A DNA stretch of 14,338 nt from Brachionus koreanus. Lineage: Eukaryota; Rotifera; Eurotatoria; Ploima; Brachionidae. The DNA lies in the NCBI GenBank assembly GCA_016987375.1, contig PJRA01000503.1:206208-220545 (forward strand). The letters are read 5' to 3'. How positions within the stretch are numbered: the stretch's first letter is position 1; each line of letters opens with the position of its first letter. A model generated the notes under the pieces. It did not search any database. It worked only from the letters and a program-made list of their open reading frames with translations, and was not told the origin of the DNA. Positions 1 through 8,618 of the stretch are shown here, piece after piece. A program made the position numbers and the translations under genes.

Positions 1-535
1 CTATTTGTATAGTTCAGCATTCGACAGTGCCTCAGGCCAGTGTATCTCCAGAATCCTCCACAGGCTTCCATTGTGGAAAAAGTTCAGATTTCTTTTGTCC
101 GATTCACACATTCCTCCCCATTCACTTCCGCATATCAGTGTTGCTTTTACTACATAGTTGCACAGTTTAAGTTTTGAGTTCCTTGCTATACTTGGTGGAT
201 TTTAATGCTGGTCGGAGTCTAGCAAAGGCACTCATTGTTTTAGCTAGTCTTTTCTTAATGTCTCTTTGCGCTCCCATTGCTGTACTGATGGTGCTTCCTT
301 AGTATGTAAATTTGCTTACACACTCGATTTTTGAATCATTGATGGTGATCGAGGTATCCAATTTGGTGTTTATGTGCATAACTTTCGTTTTGACCACATT
401 TATTTCGAGTTCAGTTGGTTTAGCATTATTCGCCAATTCTTGTGTCTTCAAATGCATATGTTATTCTGTACTAGATATTAACTCCAGATCATCCTTCATC
501 GATCATTCGCAAAGTCTATCTATCAAGCTTTGTTG
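1..535 (-). mobile_element. LINE fragment: RT motif C/D, thumb and C-terminal end, decayed
   Basis: Read on the minus strand this is the 3' half of a non-LTR retrotransposon ORF2. Near 495-480 is a DDLELISSTE-like string after a damaged DFAND (the FADD catalytic box of motif C). It is followed by ELEINVVKTKVMHINT (motif D), KIECVSKFTY then GST (thumb, usually FxYLGS), a DIKKRLAKTMSAFARLRPALK stretch, and the closing SLWRILEIHWPEALSNAELY before a stop at 3-1. These match, in order, the typical end of LINE reverse transcriptases. Several in-frame stops and frame changes show that it is dead. The 3' UTR, tail and target-site duplication would lie left of the window. I cannot assign the clade. 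Confidence 0.8.
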
Positions 536-603
536 TTAATCCCCATAGTATACACCCGTACTAGAAATTATTTTCTTCATTACATAATCAATCAGTATTA
601 GGA

Positions 604-1042
604 ATAGTGTAGGAGAGAAAACGCACTGCTACCAATAGCAAGCCAAGCGTTCTGCAGGATAATTCTGGAAAGAATCAGAAACTCATTTGATGTTACACTT
701 AGAGAAGAACAAGCAGGATTTAGACGAGGAAGAGGATGATAGAACATCATAGAGCAAAGCATGTAGTGGAATAGTCCCCTATTTCTTAAGTTCAAAGACT
801 TCAAGAAAGCTTTTGATAGCATACACAGAGACGCCCTGTTGGCAATATTAAAATAATATTGCTTACCATAGAAAATAGTTAACTTGATAAAACTCTTCTA
901 GGAGAAATTCGAATTCTGGAAAAAAGGGAATCTGAGAGCTTCAAAGTGTGTACAGGAGTCAGAAAAGGGTGAGTTTTCTCTCCGACACTAGTCCTAATAC
1001 TGATTGATTATAAACCGAGCAATAATACTAAATTAATCTACT
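604..1042 (+). mobile_element. LINE fragment: RT fingers/palm (motifs 1-B), decayed
   Basis: Plus-strand translation gives ENALLPIASQAFCRIILERI, then LREEQAGFRRGRG (the conserved QxGFRxGR block), then FKDFKKAFDSIHRDALLAIL (motif A, with the first catalytic Asp in KAFD). It ends with TGVRKG, stop, VFSPTL and a LIDYKPSNNTK-like string (motif B region). A few codons are missing between GFRRGRG and NIIEQSM compared with usual LINE enzymes. At least seven stop codons interrupt the frame. It ends where motif C should begin, which is where the opposite-strand fragment at 1-535 starts. It is therefore probably the inverted other half of the same insertion. No intact coding capacity remains. Confidence 0.8.
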
Positions 1043-1732
1043 AAAAAAAATAATTGTGAAAATATAGTAAACATTTTTTACTTATATAAAAAAAATTCTA
1101 CAAAAGAGTAGAAAGGATAAAAAATAAAGTAAAATTATATTATTTATTTTATTTAATTTTTCTAATTGATTTTATTAGTTTTTTTTTTAATTAATTTTTA
1201 ATTGTTTATAAATAATAATTTAAAGGCCGTGACCATTGGGAAGTTCAGAATGGTCTAAAAACTTTCTTTTCAACCCGCATGCAATTGTAAAAATTTTTAA
1301 TACAATTAAGAAGATTTAGATATAAATGTTTGTACAAAAATCTTATTAACAGATAAGTAAAAAGGTAGAAAATGTTTAGTCTTTTTTAAAGTCTAAAAAG
1401 CTATCAAAAGGTGTTTTGAATATATGATTTGAGTTTGTTGCGTAGTTTTGAAAGCTGTTTGTTAACAGGTCATCTTAGTCTTTTTACAAAATGAATTTGA
1501 TAAATAGTTTTTTTGGTCTTGTCTCCAGGAGATAAATTTAACTTATTTAATTAAATATTATTGTTGCTTAATTATATTATTCGAAAATTTACTTAGCTTA
1601 GTTTTGTGAGAATTAGTAATATTGGATTTTGTGAAATTTGATATACAATAAAACAAAAATGTTTTTTTTTTTTCTGAAAGTTTTTACTAATTCTGTAGAA
1701 ATAAAATAAAATGCATAAATTTGCCAAATTTG

Positions 1733-1810
1733 TCCAAATTTAAATTATGCTTATTTTCAGATTTTTACAATAATGTGACTTTGAATGTTGCATTACATTT
1801 AGAGAAGTTT
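1733..1810 (+). repeat. Short dispersed repeat, copy 1
   Basis: Blocks TCCAAATTT, AATTATG, TTCAGATTTTT, TTTGAATGTT and AGAAGTTT occur in this order here and again at 7291-7369. Spacing differs by only a few bases. The two copies are diverged, so this looks like an old short interspersed or MITE-like family, or shared low-complexity sequence. Confidence 0.4.
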
Positions 1811-2013
1811 ATTTTAATATTATTATGTTTATTTAATCAAATAATTTTTCTCTTTTTTTTTAAATTCACAGCAAAATTTAAAATTTAACTCCAATCTTAA
1901 TTAGCATTTTTTCAAGACAAGTTTTATTATTTAAAATATTTTTTATATGGCTGAAAAGAAGGACTAAGTCTTCATTCAAAACTGCCAAGGCTTGGCCAAA
2001 ATTATATTATTTT

Positions 2014-2035
2014 AATAATAATAATAATAATAATA
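2014..2035. repeat. (AAT)7 microsatellite
   Basis: About seven tandem AAT units in the AT-rich spacer. Confidence 0.85.
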
Positions 2036-2469
2036 CATTTATAGAATTTGATTTTGATATTTAAAAAAAAAGTTTTAAAATTCTTAAACATTTTTTTTTC
2101 TGTTCTATTGTAAAAAAATATCATAAAACCACAATATTGCTCTATCTATTAAATTATATTTTTAAATTAAATTAAAATAGTGTTTTTAAATTAAATAGTT
2201 TAAAAAACAATTTTTTTGCAAAAAAATTGAAATTTAATTATTATTCCTATTAAAAATATTAATGCTAAAAATTTAAAAGGAGGAAATTTTTGTCTCAAAA
2301 TCCTTGAAAATAAATTTTATATAGATTTTAATTTTAAACTTTTTAAGGGTTTAGTTATTTTCTAATTTTAATAGGATAAATTGAAATGCTCTTTTAAGTT
2401 TGCTTTTTAAAAAACCAAAATTAGTAAGTGTTTAAATTTTTCTACAAAATGAGAAAATTATATCAAAGA

Positions 2470-2475
2470 TTTATT
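2470..2475 (-). terminator. Possible poly(A) signal for Rab18
   Basis: AATAAA on the minus strand about 95 bp after the Rab18 stop codon. The hexamer is common by chance in such AT-rich DNA, so this is only a candidate. Confidence 0.3.
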
Positions 2476-2568
2476 TAAACTCGCGAACAAATTAGAAAAA
2501 AAATAATAAATCAAGTGAAATTTCTTTATAAAATAAGATTCTATACATTGTTGAATTATTAAAATATC

Positions 2569-3171
2569 TTAACAATAACCACAGTTGGCATTTTGATTTA
2601 GCTGAGAATTTTGCCCAACATTCAAATTATTCGATCTATTTTCCCATAAACCTGGTGTTTGAAGAATTTTTTCAACTAATTCTTCAAAAGCTATTTCAAC
2701 ACCTTCTTTAGTTTTAGCACTGGCTTCTATAAAAAGCATTGAATGCTTTCTTGCAAACTTTAAACCTTCTTCTTTTGTAACCTCTCGATTCGATTTGTCT
2801 ATCTTGTTGCCAATCAGCATTTTCACTATGTCTGGCTTGTTTGCAAAAGTTTCAAGTTCGTTAAGCCAATTTTCAAGTTTTGTAAACGTTTCACGACAAG
2901 AAACATCATAAACGAGTATAGCACCTTGGGCGCCTCTATAGTAGCTAGGAGTTAGTGTTCGAAATCTTTCTTGACCAGCTGTGTCCCAAATAGCCAATTT
3001 TGTCTTGTTGCCTTCAACAGTTAAAGTCTTCACTTTAAAGTCTACTCCAATCGTTGCTGACAGTTGTGGATCAAACAAATCATCGGTAAATCGAAGCAAA
3101 AGTGATGACTTTCCTACTCCACTTTCTCCGATAATTAGAATTTTCAACGTTGTTAGTATATCATCATCCAT
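2569..3171 (-). CDS. RAB18: Rab18 small GTPase
   Basis: A 200-residue intronless Rab GTPase. Rab18 acts at the ER and lipid droplets in membrane traffic and lipid-droplet contacts. The N terminus [20 protein letters not shown] is almost the human Rab18 sequence. P-loop GESGVGKS is at 15-22, switch I Thr40 in [16 protein letters not shown] at 62-68 with catalytic Gln67, NKID at 122-125 and EASAK at 149-153. The start is the ATG that gives this conserved N terminus. The hypervariable tail is Asn/Gln-rich and ends CGYC-stop. From memory, human Rab18 (206 aa) ends GGYCSVL, so the three residues after the prenylated Cys are missing here; Cys197 and Cys200 remain. The complete lack of introns is unlike the vertebrate gene but fits SNRK in this window, so it need not be a retrocopy. 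It is transcribed away from DRC4, about 1.35 kb distant. Confidence 0.95.
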   Translation of the reverse strand: MDDDILTTLKILIIGESGVGKSSLLLRFTDDLFDPQLSATIGVDFKVKTLTVEGNKTKLAIWDTAGQERFRTLTPSYYRGAQGAILVYDVSCRETFTKLENWLNELETFANKPDIVKMLIGNKIDKSNREVTKEEGLKFARKHSMLFIEASAKTKEGVEIAFEELVEKILQTPGLWENRSNNLNVGQNSQLNQNANCGYC

Positions 3172-3198
3172 TCTCTTGAAAACGAAAGTTTGAATCTT

Positions 3199-3210
3199 TC
3201 TAATAAAATA
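3199..3210 (-). promoter_or_regulatory. Possible 3' splice acceptor in Rab18 5' UTR
   Basis: On the minus strand a TTTTATTAG acceptor-like string ends at 3200, about 28 nt before the Rab18 ATG. It could end a 5' UTR intron or accept a spliced leader. It is weak, since such strings are frequent in AT-rich DNA. Confidence 0.2.
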
Positions 3211-4383
3211 AATTATAAGATAGAGAGCAATTCAGTTCTAAATTATAAATTACGAATATTTTTTTTCGTATCAAATTGAAATAATTTATGTGAAATAATT
3301 TTAAAAAATTTTATTCTAAGAATTTGAAATTTAAATATGCTCTAACAAGGCCATATTTTTTAATCTATAAATTAGGCTATTTTTTTAGCTTTATGCTATA
3401 TCAAAGCGAATAATAAAAGTTTTTACAAAGAAAATAATATTCAGAGTATTCAAAACATCAGCTCCCGTTCTATCTTATATTCTCGATTTCTATATTAATG
3501 ATTAAAATTCAATACTGTATTAGTCTTAATATTGGCTGCAAACTAGATGAAAATACTTCAATCGAATATTGTGATTTTACTCCTTCAAAATCAAATAATC
3601 TAAGAAAAGTCCAAATAAATCAGTTGCTTGGTGTACAAAAATCATTGCATTCATTGAATGAAATTTGTATAGTATTTATTGTCAGCAACAATTTAATAAT
3701 GAAAAAGAATAAGAAAAAGAAAGTAAAAGAATGTAATATTAATCAAGTTCTAATTCATAAAATTATTTCGATTTTTTTACTATTTTTTCAATTTTAACTA
3801 AAAAATATTTTTATTTAAATTTCATAAAATGAATTTTACTATTTTTATGTCTATTTGCGAAATTCATTTCTTTTATTACGACATTTACTACAAATTCAAA
3901 AAATTTAATTCAAATTTAAAATTAATTTCAAAATTTTTTTTTTTCATTACAAAATTAAATTAAATTAAACCAAATTTATCTTTTAAAAAATAATAAATAG
4001 ATTGATTTATCTAAGGGGTCCGATTACATTAATGCATTGCAGACCTAAATGAAATGTGTATGAGAAAAATGAATCATCCAGACACAAGGAAACTTCATAT
4101 GTGAGGTGATATCTAAAAACCTAATAAATAAGAAATTGAACAAAGTAATCTTAAGTAAAGTACTTAATGTTTCAAAGCCTTGATTTGTAATAAATGCTTT
4201 TTTACAATTTTCAATTTTTGAAATCTTAATTTCCTTTTTATTTTTATTGTTTTATTTTAAACTCTTTTTACAATTAGATTTATTCAATCAGTAATTAAAT
4301 AAATTGATACAAAAAAAAGCTATATTGAAATTTGACTTGAAAAATTTGAAATTAAAATTATGAAATTTTGTGAAGAGGATTTT

Positions 4384-4397
4384 GTTTCTATAGCGAC
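4384..4397 (+). promoter_or_regulatory. X-box-like RFX binding site upstream of DRC4
   Basis: GTTTCTATAGCGAC fits the degenerate X-box consensus RYYNYY-WW-RRNRAC at every position, and its complement fits as well. It lies 125 bp before the DRC4 start codon, the usual distance for RFX-controlled ciliary genes. The motif is degenerate and should occur by chance a few times in a window this size, so position and gene identity carry most of the weight. Confidence 0.45.
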
Positions 4398-4521
4398 AAA
4401 ATATTTAATAATTTAGCTTTTTTAGTTTATTCAACTTTTATTTCATTTCGAAGAACTAAAACTAAAACTACTGAAACAGAATTATTGACTGTAGTCGCAT
4501 TGACAATAAACTTAATTCAAA

Positions 4522-6036
4522 ATGGTAAATTTTTTAGGAAATTTAAAATTTAAAAATGAATTTTTTCCAATTTATCATATTTTCTAGCCTCCGAAAGGAA
4601 AGAAAGGAAAAAAAGGAAAAGCTAAAAGGAACACTCCTACGGTTATCGAAGGTATTTCGACCGAGGAAATGTCCAAGGAACAACTTGAACAGCATATAGT
4701 TAGTATTCGCGAGGAATTGGATAGAGAAAGAGAGGAACGTAACTATTTTCAATTGGAACGAGACAAAATAAACACTTTTTGGGAGATAACTAAACGACAA
4801 CTGGAAGAAAAAAAAGCTGAACTGAGAAATAAAGATCGAGAAATGGAAGATAGTGAAGAGCGTCACCAAGTCGAAATTAAAGTTATGAAACAAAAAGTAA
4901 AGCATTTGCTGTATGAACACCAGAATAATTTGGCTCAACTGAAATCAGAAGCTCAATTGGAACTTAAAGTTAATAACGAACTTAATGAAGAAGGTCAATT
5001 GGATCTTAGAACCGAAAAGCGGCAACTAAAAATCTCGATGAAAGAACAAGAGCTGGCGCACGAAGATGTGATACGAAACTTAAAAAAAAGTCACGACTCG
5101 TTTGTTACCAATTTAAGAGAACAGTTTCAAAATCAAGCAAAAGAAATTGAAGAAAAATATGAGAAAAAACTCAAACAACTCCGAGACGAACTTGATATTA
5201 GACGAAAAACCGAAATACATGAAATTGAAGAACGCAAGAATAAGCAAATTAATAAATTAATGGCTGATCATGAGAAAGGCTTTAGTGATATTAAGAATTA
5301 TTACAACGATATTACTTTGAATAATTTGTCTCTGATAAATACTTTGAAAAGTGAAATTGAAGAAGTCAAAAAGCAGCGAGAAAAGGTTGAAAAACAGATG
5401 TCGGAAGTGCAAGCAGAGAACAAAAGAATGGCTGAGCCTTTAAAGAAAGCTGAGGAGAGAGTTGCTGATTTAGAGAGACAATTGTTTTCGTATGAAAAAG
5501 ATAAGGCTTTGCTTGCTTCGACAAAAGCACGCTTAAAAGATTTAGAAGATCAATACGCTAAATTGGGTTGGGAACATGAGGTATTAACACAGCGTTTTGA
5601 AGGAACAGTTAAAGAGCGTGATGAATTGTACAAAAAATTTGTCAAAGCTGTTCATGATGTACAGCAAAAGAGCAATCTTAAGAACTTATTATTAGAGAAG
5701 AAACTTGGTGCATTGGGAGATACCTTAGAAAAGAAAGAAGCTCAACTGAACGAGGTGCTAACCGCATCCAATTTGGATCCGTCTGCTCTTACTGTTGTAA
5801 CAAGAAAATTGGAAGATGTGTTAGATTCAAAAAATAGCGCTATCAAAGATTTACAATATGAACTGGCTAGAGTATGCAAAGCTCATAATGATTTATTAAG
5901 AACTTACGAAGCCAAATTAGCTCAGTTTGGAATACCAGTAGAAGAAATGGGTTTCAAGCCTTTAGAAAGCACAATTGGCGGAAATCAACAACAATTGGGT
6001 AAAGGTGTATCTGGTCTTGTTTCGGCTCCGACATAA
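4522..6036 (+). CDS. DRC4: Dynein regulatory complex subunit 4 (GAS8/DRC4), two exons
   Basis: DRC4 is a scaffold of the nexin-dynein regulatory complex that links outer doublets and tunes dynein in motile cilia. Exon 2 (4588-6036) encodes [14 protein letters not shown], then [11 protein letters not shown] and a long coiled coil with near-identity to human GAS8 ([55 protein letters not shown], [40 protein letters not shown]) and the C-terminal GLVSAPT. The lysine-rich N terminus has no Met of its own. The only suitable start is ATG at 4522-4524, directly followed by a GTAAAT donor. The intron 4525-4587 (63 bp) ends TTTCTAG and joins in phase 0, so exon 1 codes for Met alone. The product is 483 aa against 478 in human. 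An in-frame TAA lies three codons upstream of the ATG. The next in-frame ATG (4669) would lose the conserved basic N terminus. Confidence 0.95.
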
Positions 6037-6091
6037 AAGTTTATAATCAAAAGTTTTAGTTTTTCTAAATTTTGCCTTCTTATAAATATTA

Positions 6092-6097
6092 AATAAA
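6092..6097 (+). terminator. Poly(A) signal candidate for DRC4
   Basis: AATAAA 56 bp after the DRC4 stop, in a typical position. Confidence 0.5.
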
Positions 6098-7030
6098 AGC
6101 TTTTAAAATTTAATCTGATTTGAAAATTAATACGCTACTTGAATCATCTAAGAATTTTATGCTAAATTTCAATTTTCACCTAAAATGATGATCCAAATCT
6201 CAACTTGAATAAGCATCTGAACAAATTCCCAGTTCATGGAACAACAAAAATTAGAATTTTTGATTGTTAAATTTCACACAATAATTTCACTTTTAAATCA
6301 AATAACATATTGACTTTAATGGGTCATGTCTAACATGTGATTAAGTGTTCACATAATATGTGATCTTAATAATAATGCTGGTTTAGTGAACATCGCTGAT
6401 AAAAAAAAATCATGATCACCCAATTTGTGATTAAAAAATATTTATGAAAATTTTTACCTCGAGTTTGACGCCTCTCTAATTCTTCATAAATTTATGGCAA
6501 AGAGGCAAAGGACTGTGTTCGAGTGTTTACTTAAACCTTTTTTTTTAAATTTAACTTCGCCTCAGTAGATATTATGTGTTTATCTCATGCAATTTTTTTT
6601 TTTTAAATATTGTTAAAAAGCTAAAAAATGGATCAATAAAGTTTCTAATATCAAGTAGATACGTTTATTTTTTAAAAGTTTATTTATTTATTAAAAACAT
6701 AATTTGGGGGGAGTCACAGGTTTTCTCGAATGGCTTACGCATTCGCTTAAACTTTAAATAAAAAAAGAAAAAAAGGATAATAAAATTAAGTTAATGTACA
6801 ATTAATCAGTCTGGTGAAAAATTTAAATCTTTAATATAAACTTAACGGAATATGATTTTTCTTTTTGAGTAGAATACAGATTCTGTTTTGTGTTTATAAC
6901 TTTTACCGGATAGCATTTTCGAATTTGAATATGTATTTTAGTCTGTTTTATTTTAAAATTTTTTTTTAAATAAACCAAATTTTTAAGAGATAGTTTAACG
7001 TGGTTCTCGTTCAATGGTTTAAACCACAAT

Positions 7031-7076
7031 CAATCATTTCTTAATTTTTCTTGGGGAAAAAGTTAAGAAACGATTG
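7031..7076. repeat. Long imperfect inverted repeat (hairpin)
   Basis: The arm CAATCATTTCTTAATTTTTC (7031-7050) is complementary to 7056-7076 with one bulged base and one mismatch (a G-U pair on one strand), around a 5-nt spacer. With a 3-nt bulge, ACAAT just left and ATTGT just right extend the stem. A perfect 12-bp palindrome TGGTTTAAACCA sits immediately left at 7015-7026. It could be a MITE core, a small structured RNA, or chance in AT-rich DNA. Confidence 0.6.
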
Positions 7077-7290
7077 TAGATTGTTATTATTCTCATTCAA
7101 GGTTTTGGGACATTTAATTCATTAGAACAGAACAAAATGCTAAAAATTGTTATAATTTTTAATTAATTTAAAGATTAAAAGCAAGTTCTGTAAATTCAAC
7201 ATAGTGCAACAAACAAAGTTGTATCAATGGTCATCAATAGTCTGCTAATGATGTACAAAATCTCTGAAAAATCCACTACAGCCAATTTTT

Positions 7291-7369
7291 TCCAAATTTC
7301 AATTATGATAAATTAGCAGAGATTTTTCAGATTTTTCATAATAGTACAAATTTGAATGTTAAGAAGTTT
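7291..7369 (+). repeat. Short dispersed repeat, copy 2
   Basis: Shares ordered blocks with 1733-1810. Here it also lies around a perfect 10-bp inverted repeat, CTGAAAAATC at 7264-7273 and GATTTTTCAG at 7321-7330, which would fit a decayed hairpin-type element. Confidence 0.4.
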
Positions 7370-7603
7370 GGATTTACGTTTTCTAATTAGAAAAAAATGA
7401 ATGGATTCTCGTAATTATTCGTATTTCATTATAGATTTGTTTAATTTTAATCTAATTGAATAAAATTTTGCCGTAAAAAAATATCCTAAAGATAATAATT
7501 TTACATTAAAAAATTTTTTTTCTAGTCTTAAATTTTTGTTATTATAGACTTCTTTTTATTTTCTGTTTATTATTTAAAAAAAATTTAATATATGATTAAT
7601 TAA

Positions 7604-7803
7604 AAAATTCTGAAACAAATTATTCTCAATCGAAACCGAGAAGGAACTGTAATTGAGACGGCTTTTGACAATCAAAATGTTAGTCATACTAGTCCTGAAA
7701 ATAGTGAAGAAGTGGAAATGATACAATATAATGAGACTGTAGATCATTGATCACAGATTCTTCGACTGTAAATGAAGAATCTCTGCCGGAAAAAAAATTT
7801 TAA
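7604..7803 (+). pseudogene. Coding-like island with a frameshift, origin unknown
   Basis: This 200-bp stretch stands out from its AT-rich surroundings by balanced composition and protein-like translation. Frame one is open from 7604 to a TGA at 7748-7750 and reads ILNRNREGTVIETAFDNQNV, then SHTSPENSEEVEMIQYNETV. From 7750 a second frame continues ITDSSTVNEESLPEKKF to a TAA at 7801. The acidic, Ser/Thr/Asn-rich character is the same on both sides, so a single frameshift in an old C-terminal exon is the simplest reading. There is no Met, no clear splice sites and no recognised family. It could instead be an orphan 3' exon of an unseen gene. Confidence 0.35.
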
Positions 7804-8586
7804 GGACCATTTATTTATATTAAATAATTATTTAAAGAAAATTAAGTATATTTATTTTATTCTTATACTTGTATAAAGTATATTCCCATATAAACATTTA
7901 TACTTTTCTCAAAAGTCTTTATTATGATAAAAAAACAAAAATTTTTTTTCTTCATAATATAAATATGTATATCATAAAAGTAAAAAAGTATAAAATTTAT
8001 GTTTTTTTTATTATTTTCTTTTTGAAAATTGAAAATTTGAAAAAAAAAAATATTAAAATTTCTTATTTAGCCATCTCTAATTAAAATAAAAAATGAGAAA
8101 ATTAAAAGTGATGCTTATTTTTTTCAAAATACTGTAGATCAAATTTAAATATCTGAAGATAAAGTTTTTTTTTTCTAAAGCTAATAAGATGTAGCATGAC
8201 TATTAATTCAGTAAGACAATTTGATAAGCAGGTTAACAAAAAAATACATAAAAAGATAGAATAATTACGAAATTTCATGAATAAAGTAACAAATATTTGC
8301 TTCTTTAATTTATTTAAAAAAAAAAACAAGTACAATTAATAATTTTATAATTCATTTTTTTAGAAAGAGACAGCTAATATTTAAGTTAATATATAAATAT
8401 TTTTTAGTCTTCTCTTGATTTCAAAGGCCAAGATAAAAAATATAAAATTTTAGAATTTAAAAAAAAATTCTAAATCTTGTGCATGTAAAAATGCTTTAGA
8501 TTACACTCGAGACTTATTCGTTAGTTCTTGTGATGAAAATAATTTTATCACATGTCTATGCTTTAAGAATAATCTAATGAAAATAA

Positions 8587-8596
8587 TTTTTGTTTA
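8587..8596 (+). promoter_or_regulatory. Possible 3' splice acceptor before ARL8
   Basis: A pyrimidine-rich TTTTTGTTTAG string ends about 22 nt before the ARL8 ATG. It could end a 5' UTR intron or receive a spliced leader. Confidence 0.3.
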
Positions 8597-8618
8597 GTCT
8601 TTCTTTAATAGAGTAAAA

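Larger units (their letters stand above)
1043..2568. other. AT-rich intergenic spacer
   Basis: There are no credible ORFs or RNA genes. The sequence is dominated by A/T runs. It contains a 7-bp inverted repeat with an 11-nt loop (1231-1237 with 1249-1255), one copy of a dispersed repeat (1733-1810), an isolated GC-rich odd palindrome (1984-1996, GCCAAGGCTTGGC) and an AAT microsatellite. The right end includes the 3' flank of Rab18. Confidence 0.6.
3172..4521. other. Divergent spacer between Rab18 and DRC4
   Basis: This is the shared upstream region of two divergently transcribed genes. It is mostly low-complexity AT sequence. At 3498-3797 an open plus-strand frame of 99 codons begins with protein-like composition (ISLNIGCKLDENTSIEYCDF) but turns into Lys- and Phe/Ile-rich low complexity. 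I see no homology, splice support or clear promoter for it, and do not call it a gene. A slightly more complex stretch at 4015-4130 shows nothing recognisable. The right end holds the X-box candidate. Confidence 0.5.
6037..8618. other. 2.6-kb AT-rich intergenic region
   Basis: No intact gene is visible. Long open frames here (6576-6761 plus, 6823-7029 minus, 7869-8084 plus, 8102-8335 minus) are Lys/Phe/Ile/Asn low complexity. Structured items are a GCCTCT/AGAGGC inverted repeat (6470-6475 with 6501-6506), a 12-bp palindrome at 7015-7026 beside a long hairpin (7031-7076), copy 2 of the dispersed repeat (7291-7369), and a coding-like island (7604-7803), listed separately. Confidence 0.5.

Noticed and set aside
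312..539. Open plus-strand frame of 75 codons
   Set aside because: It is antisense to the recognisable LINE reverse transcriptase thumb on the minus strand.
598..822. Open minus-strand frame of 74 codons
   Set aside because: It is antisense to the plus-strand RT fingers and palm fragment, which has clear family motifs.
2981..3193. Plus-strand frame opposite Rab18
   Set aside because: Shadow of the conserved Rab18 coding strand.
3498..3797. 99-codon plus-strand ORF
   Set aside because: The first half looks somewhat protein-like, but there is no homology, the second half is Lys/Phe/Ile low complexity, and no splice or promoter evidence supports it.
4543..4938. 131-codon minus-strand ORF
   Set aside because: Antisense of DRC4; its Phe/Ser-rich composition is the complement of a Lys/Glu-rich coiled coil.
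6823..7029. 68-codon minus-strand ORF, and similar ORFs at 6576-6761, 7869-8084 and 8102-8335
   Set aside because: Low-complexity Lys/Asn/Phe/Ile translations expected from AT-rich DNA; no motif or family resemblance.
8529..8552. TGTGATGAAAAT / ATTTTATCACA inverted repeat before ARL8
   Set aside because: The arms have a bulge and almost no loop; in AT-rich DNA this is not convincing as a functional hairpin.
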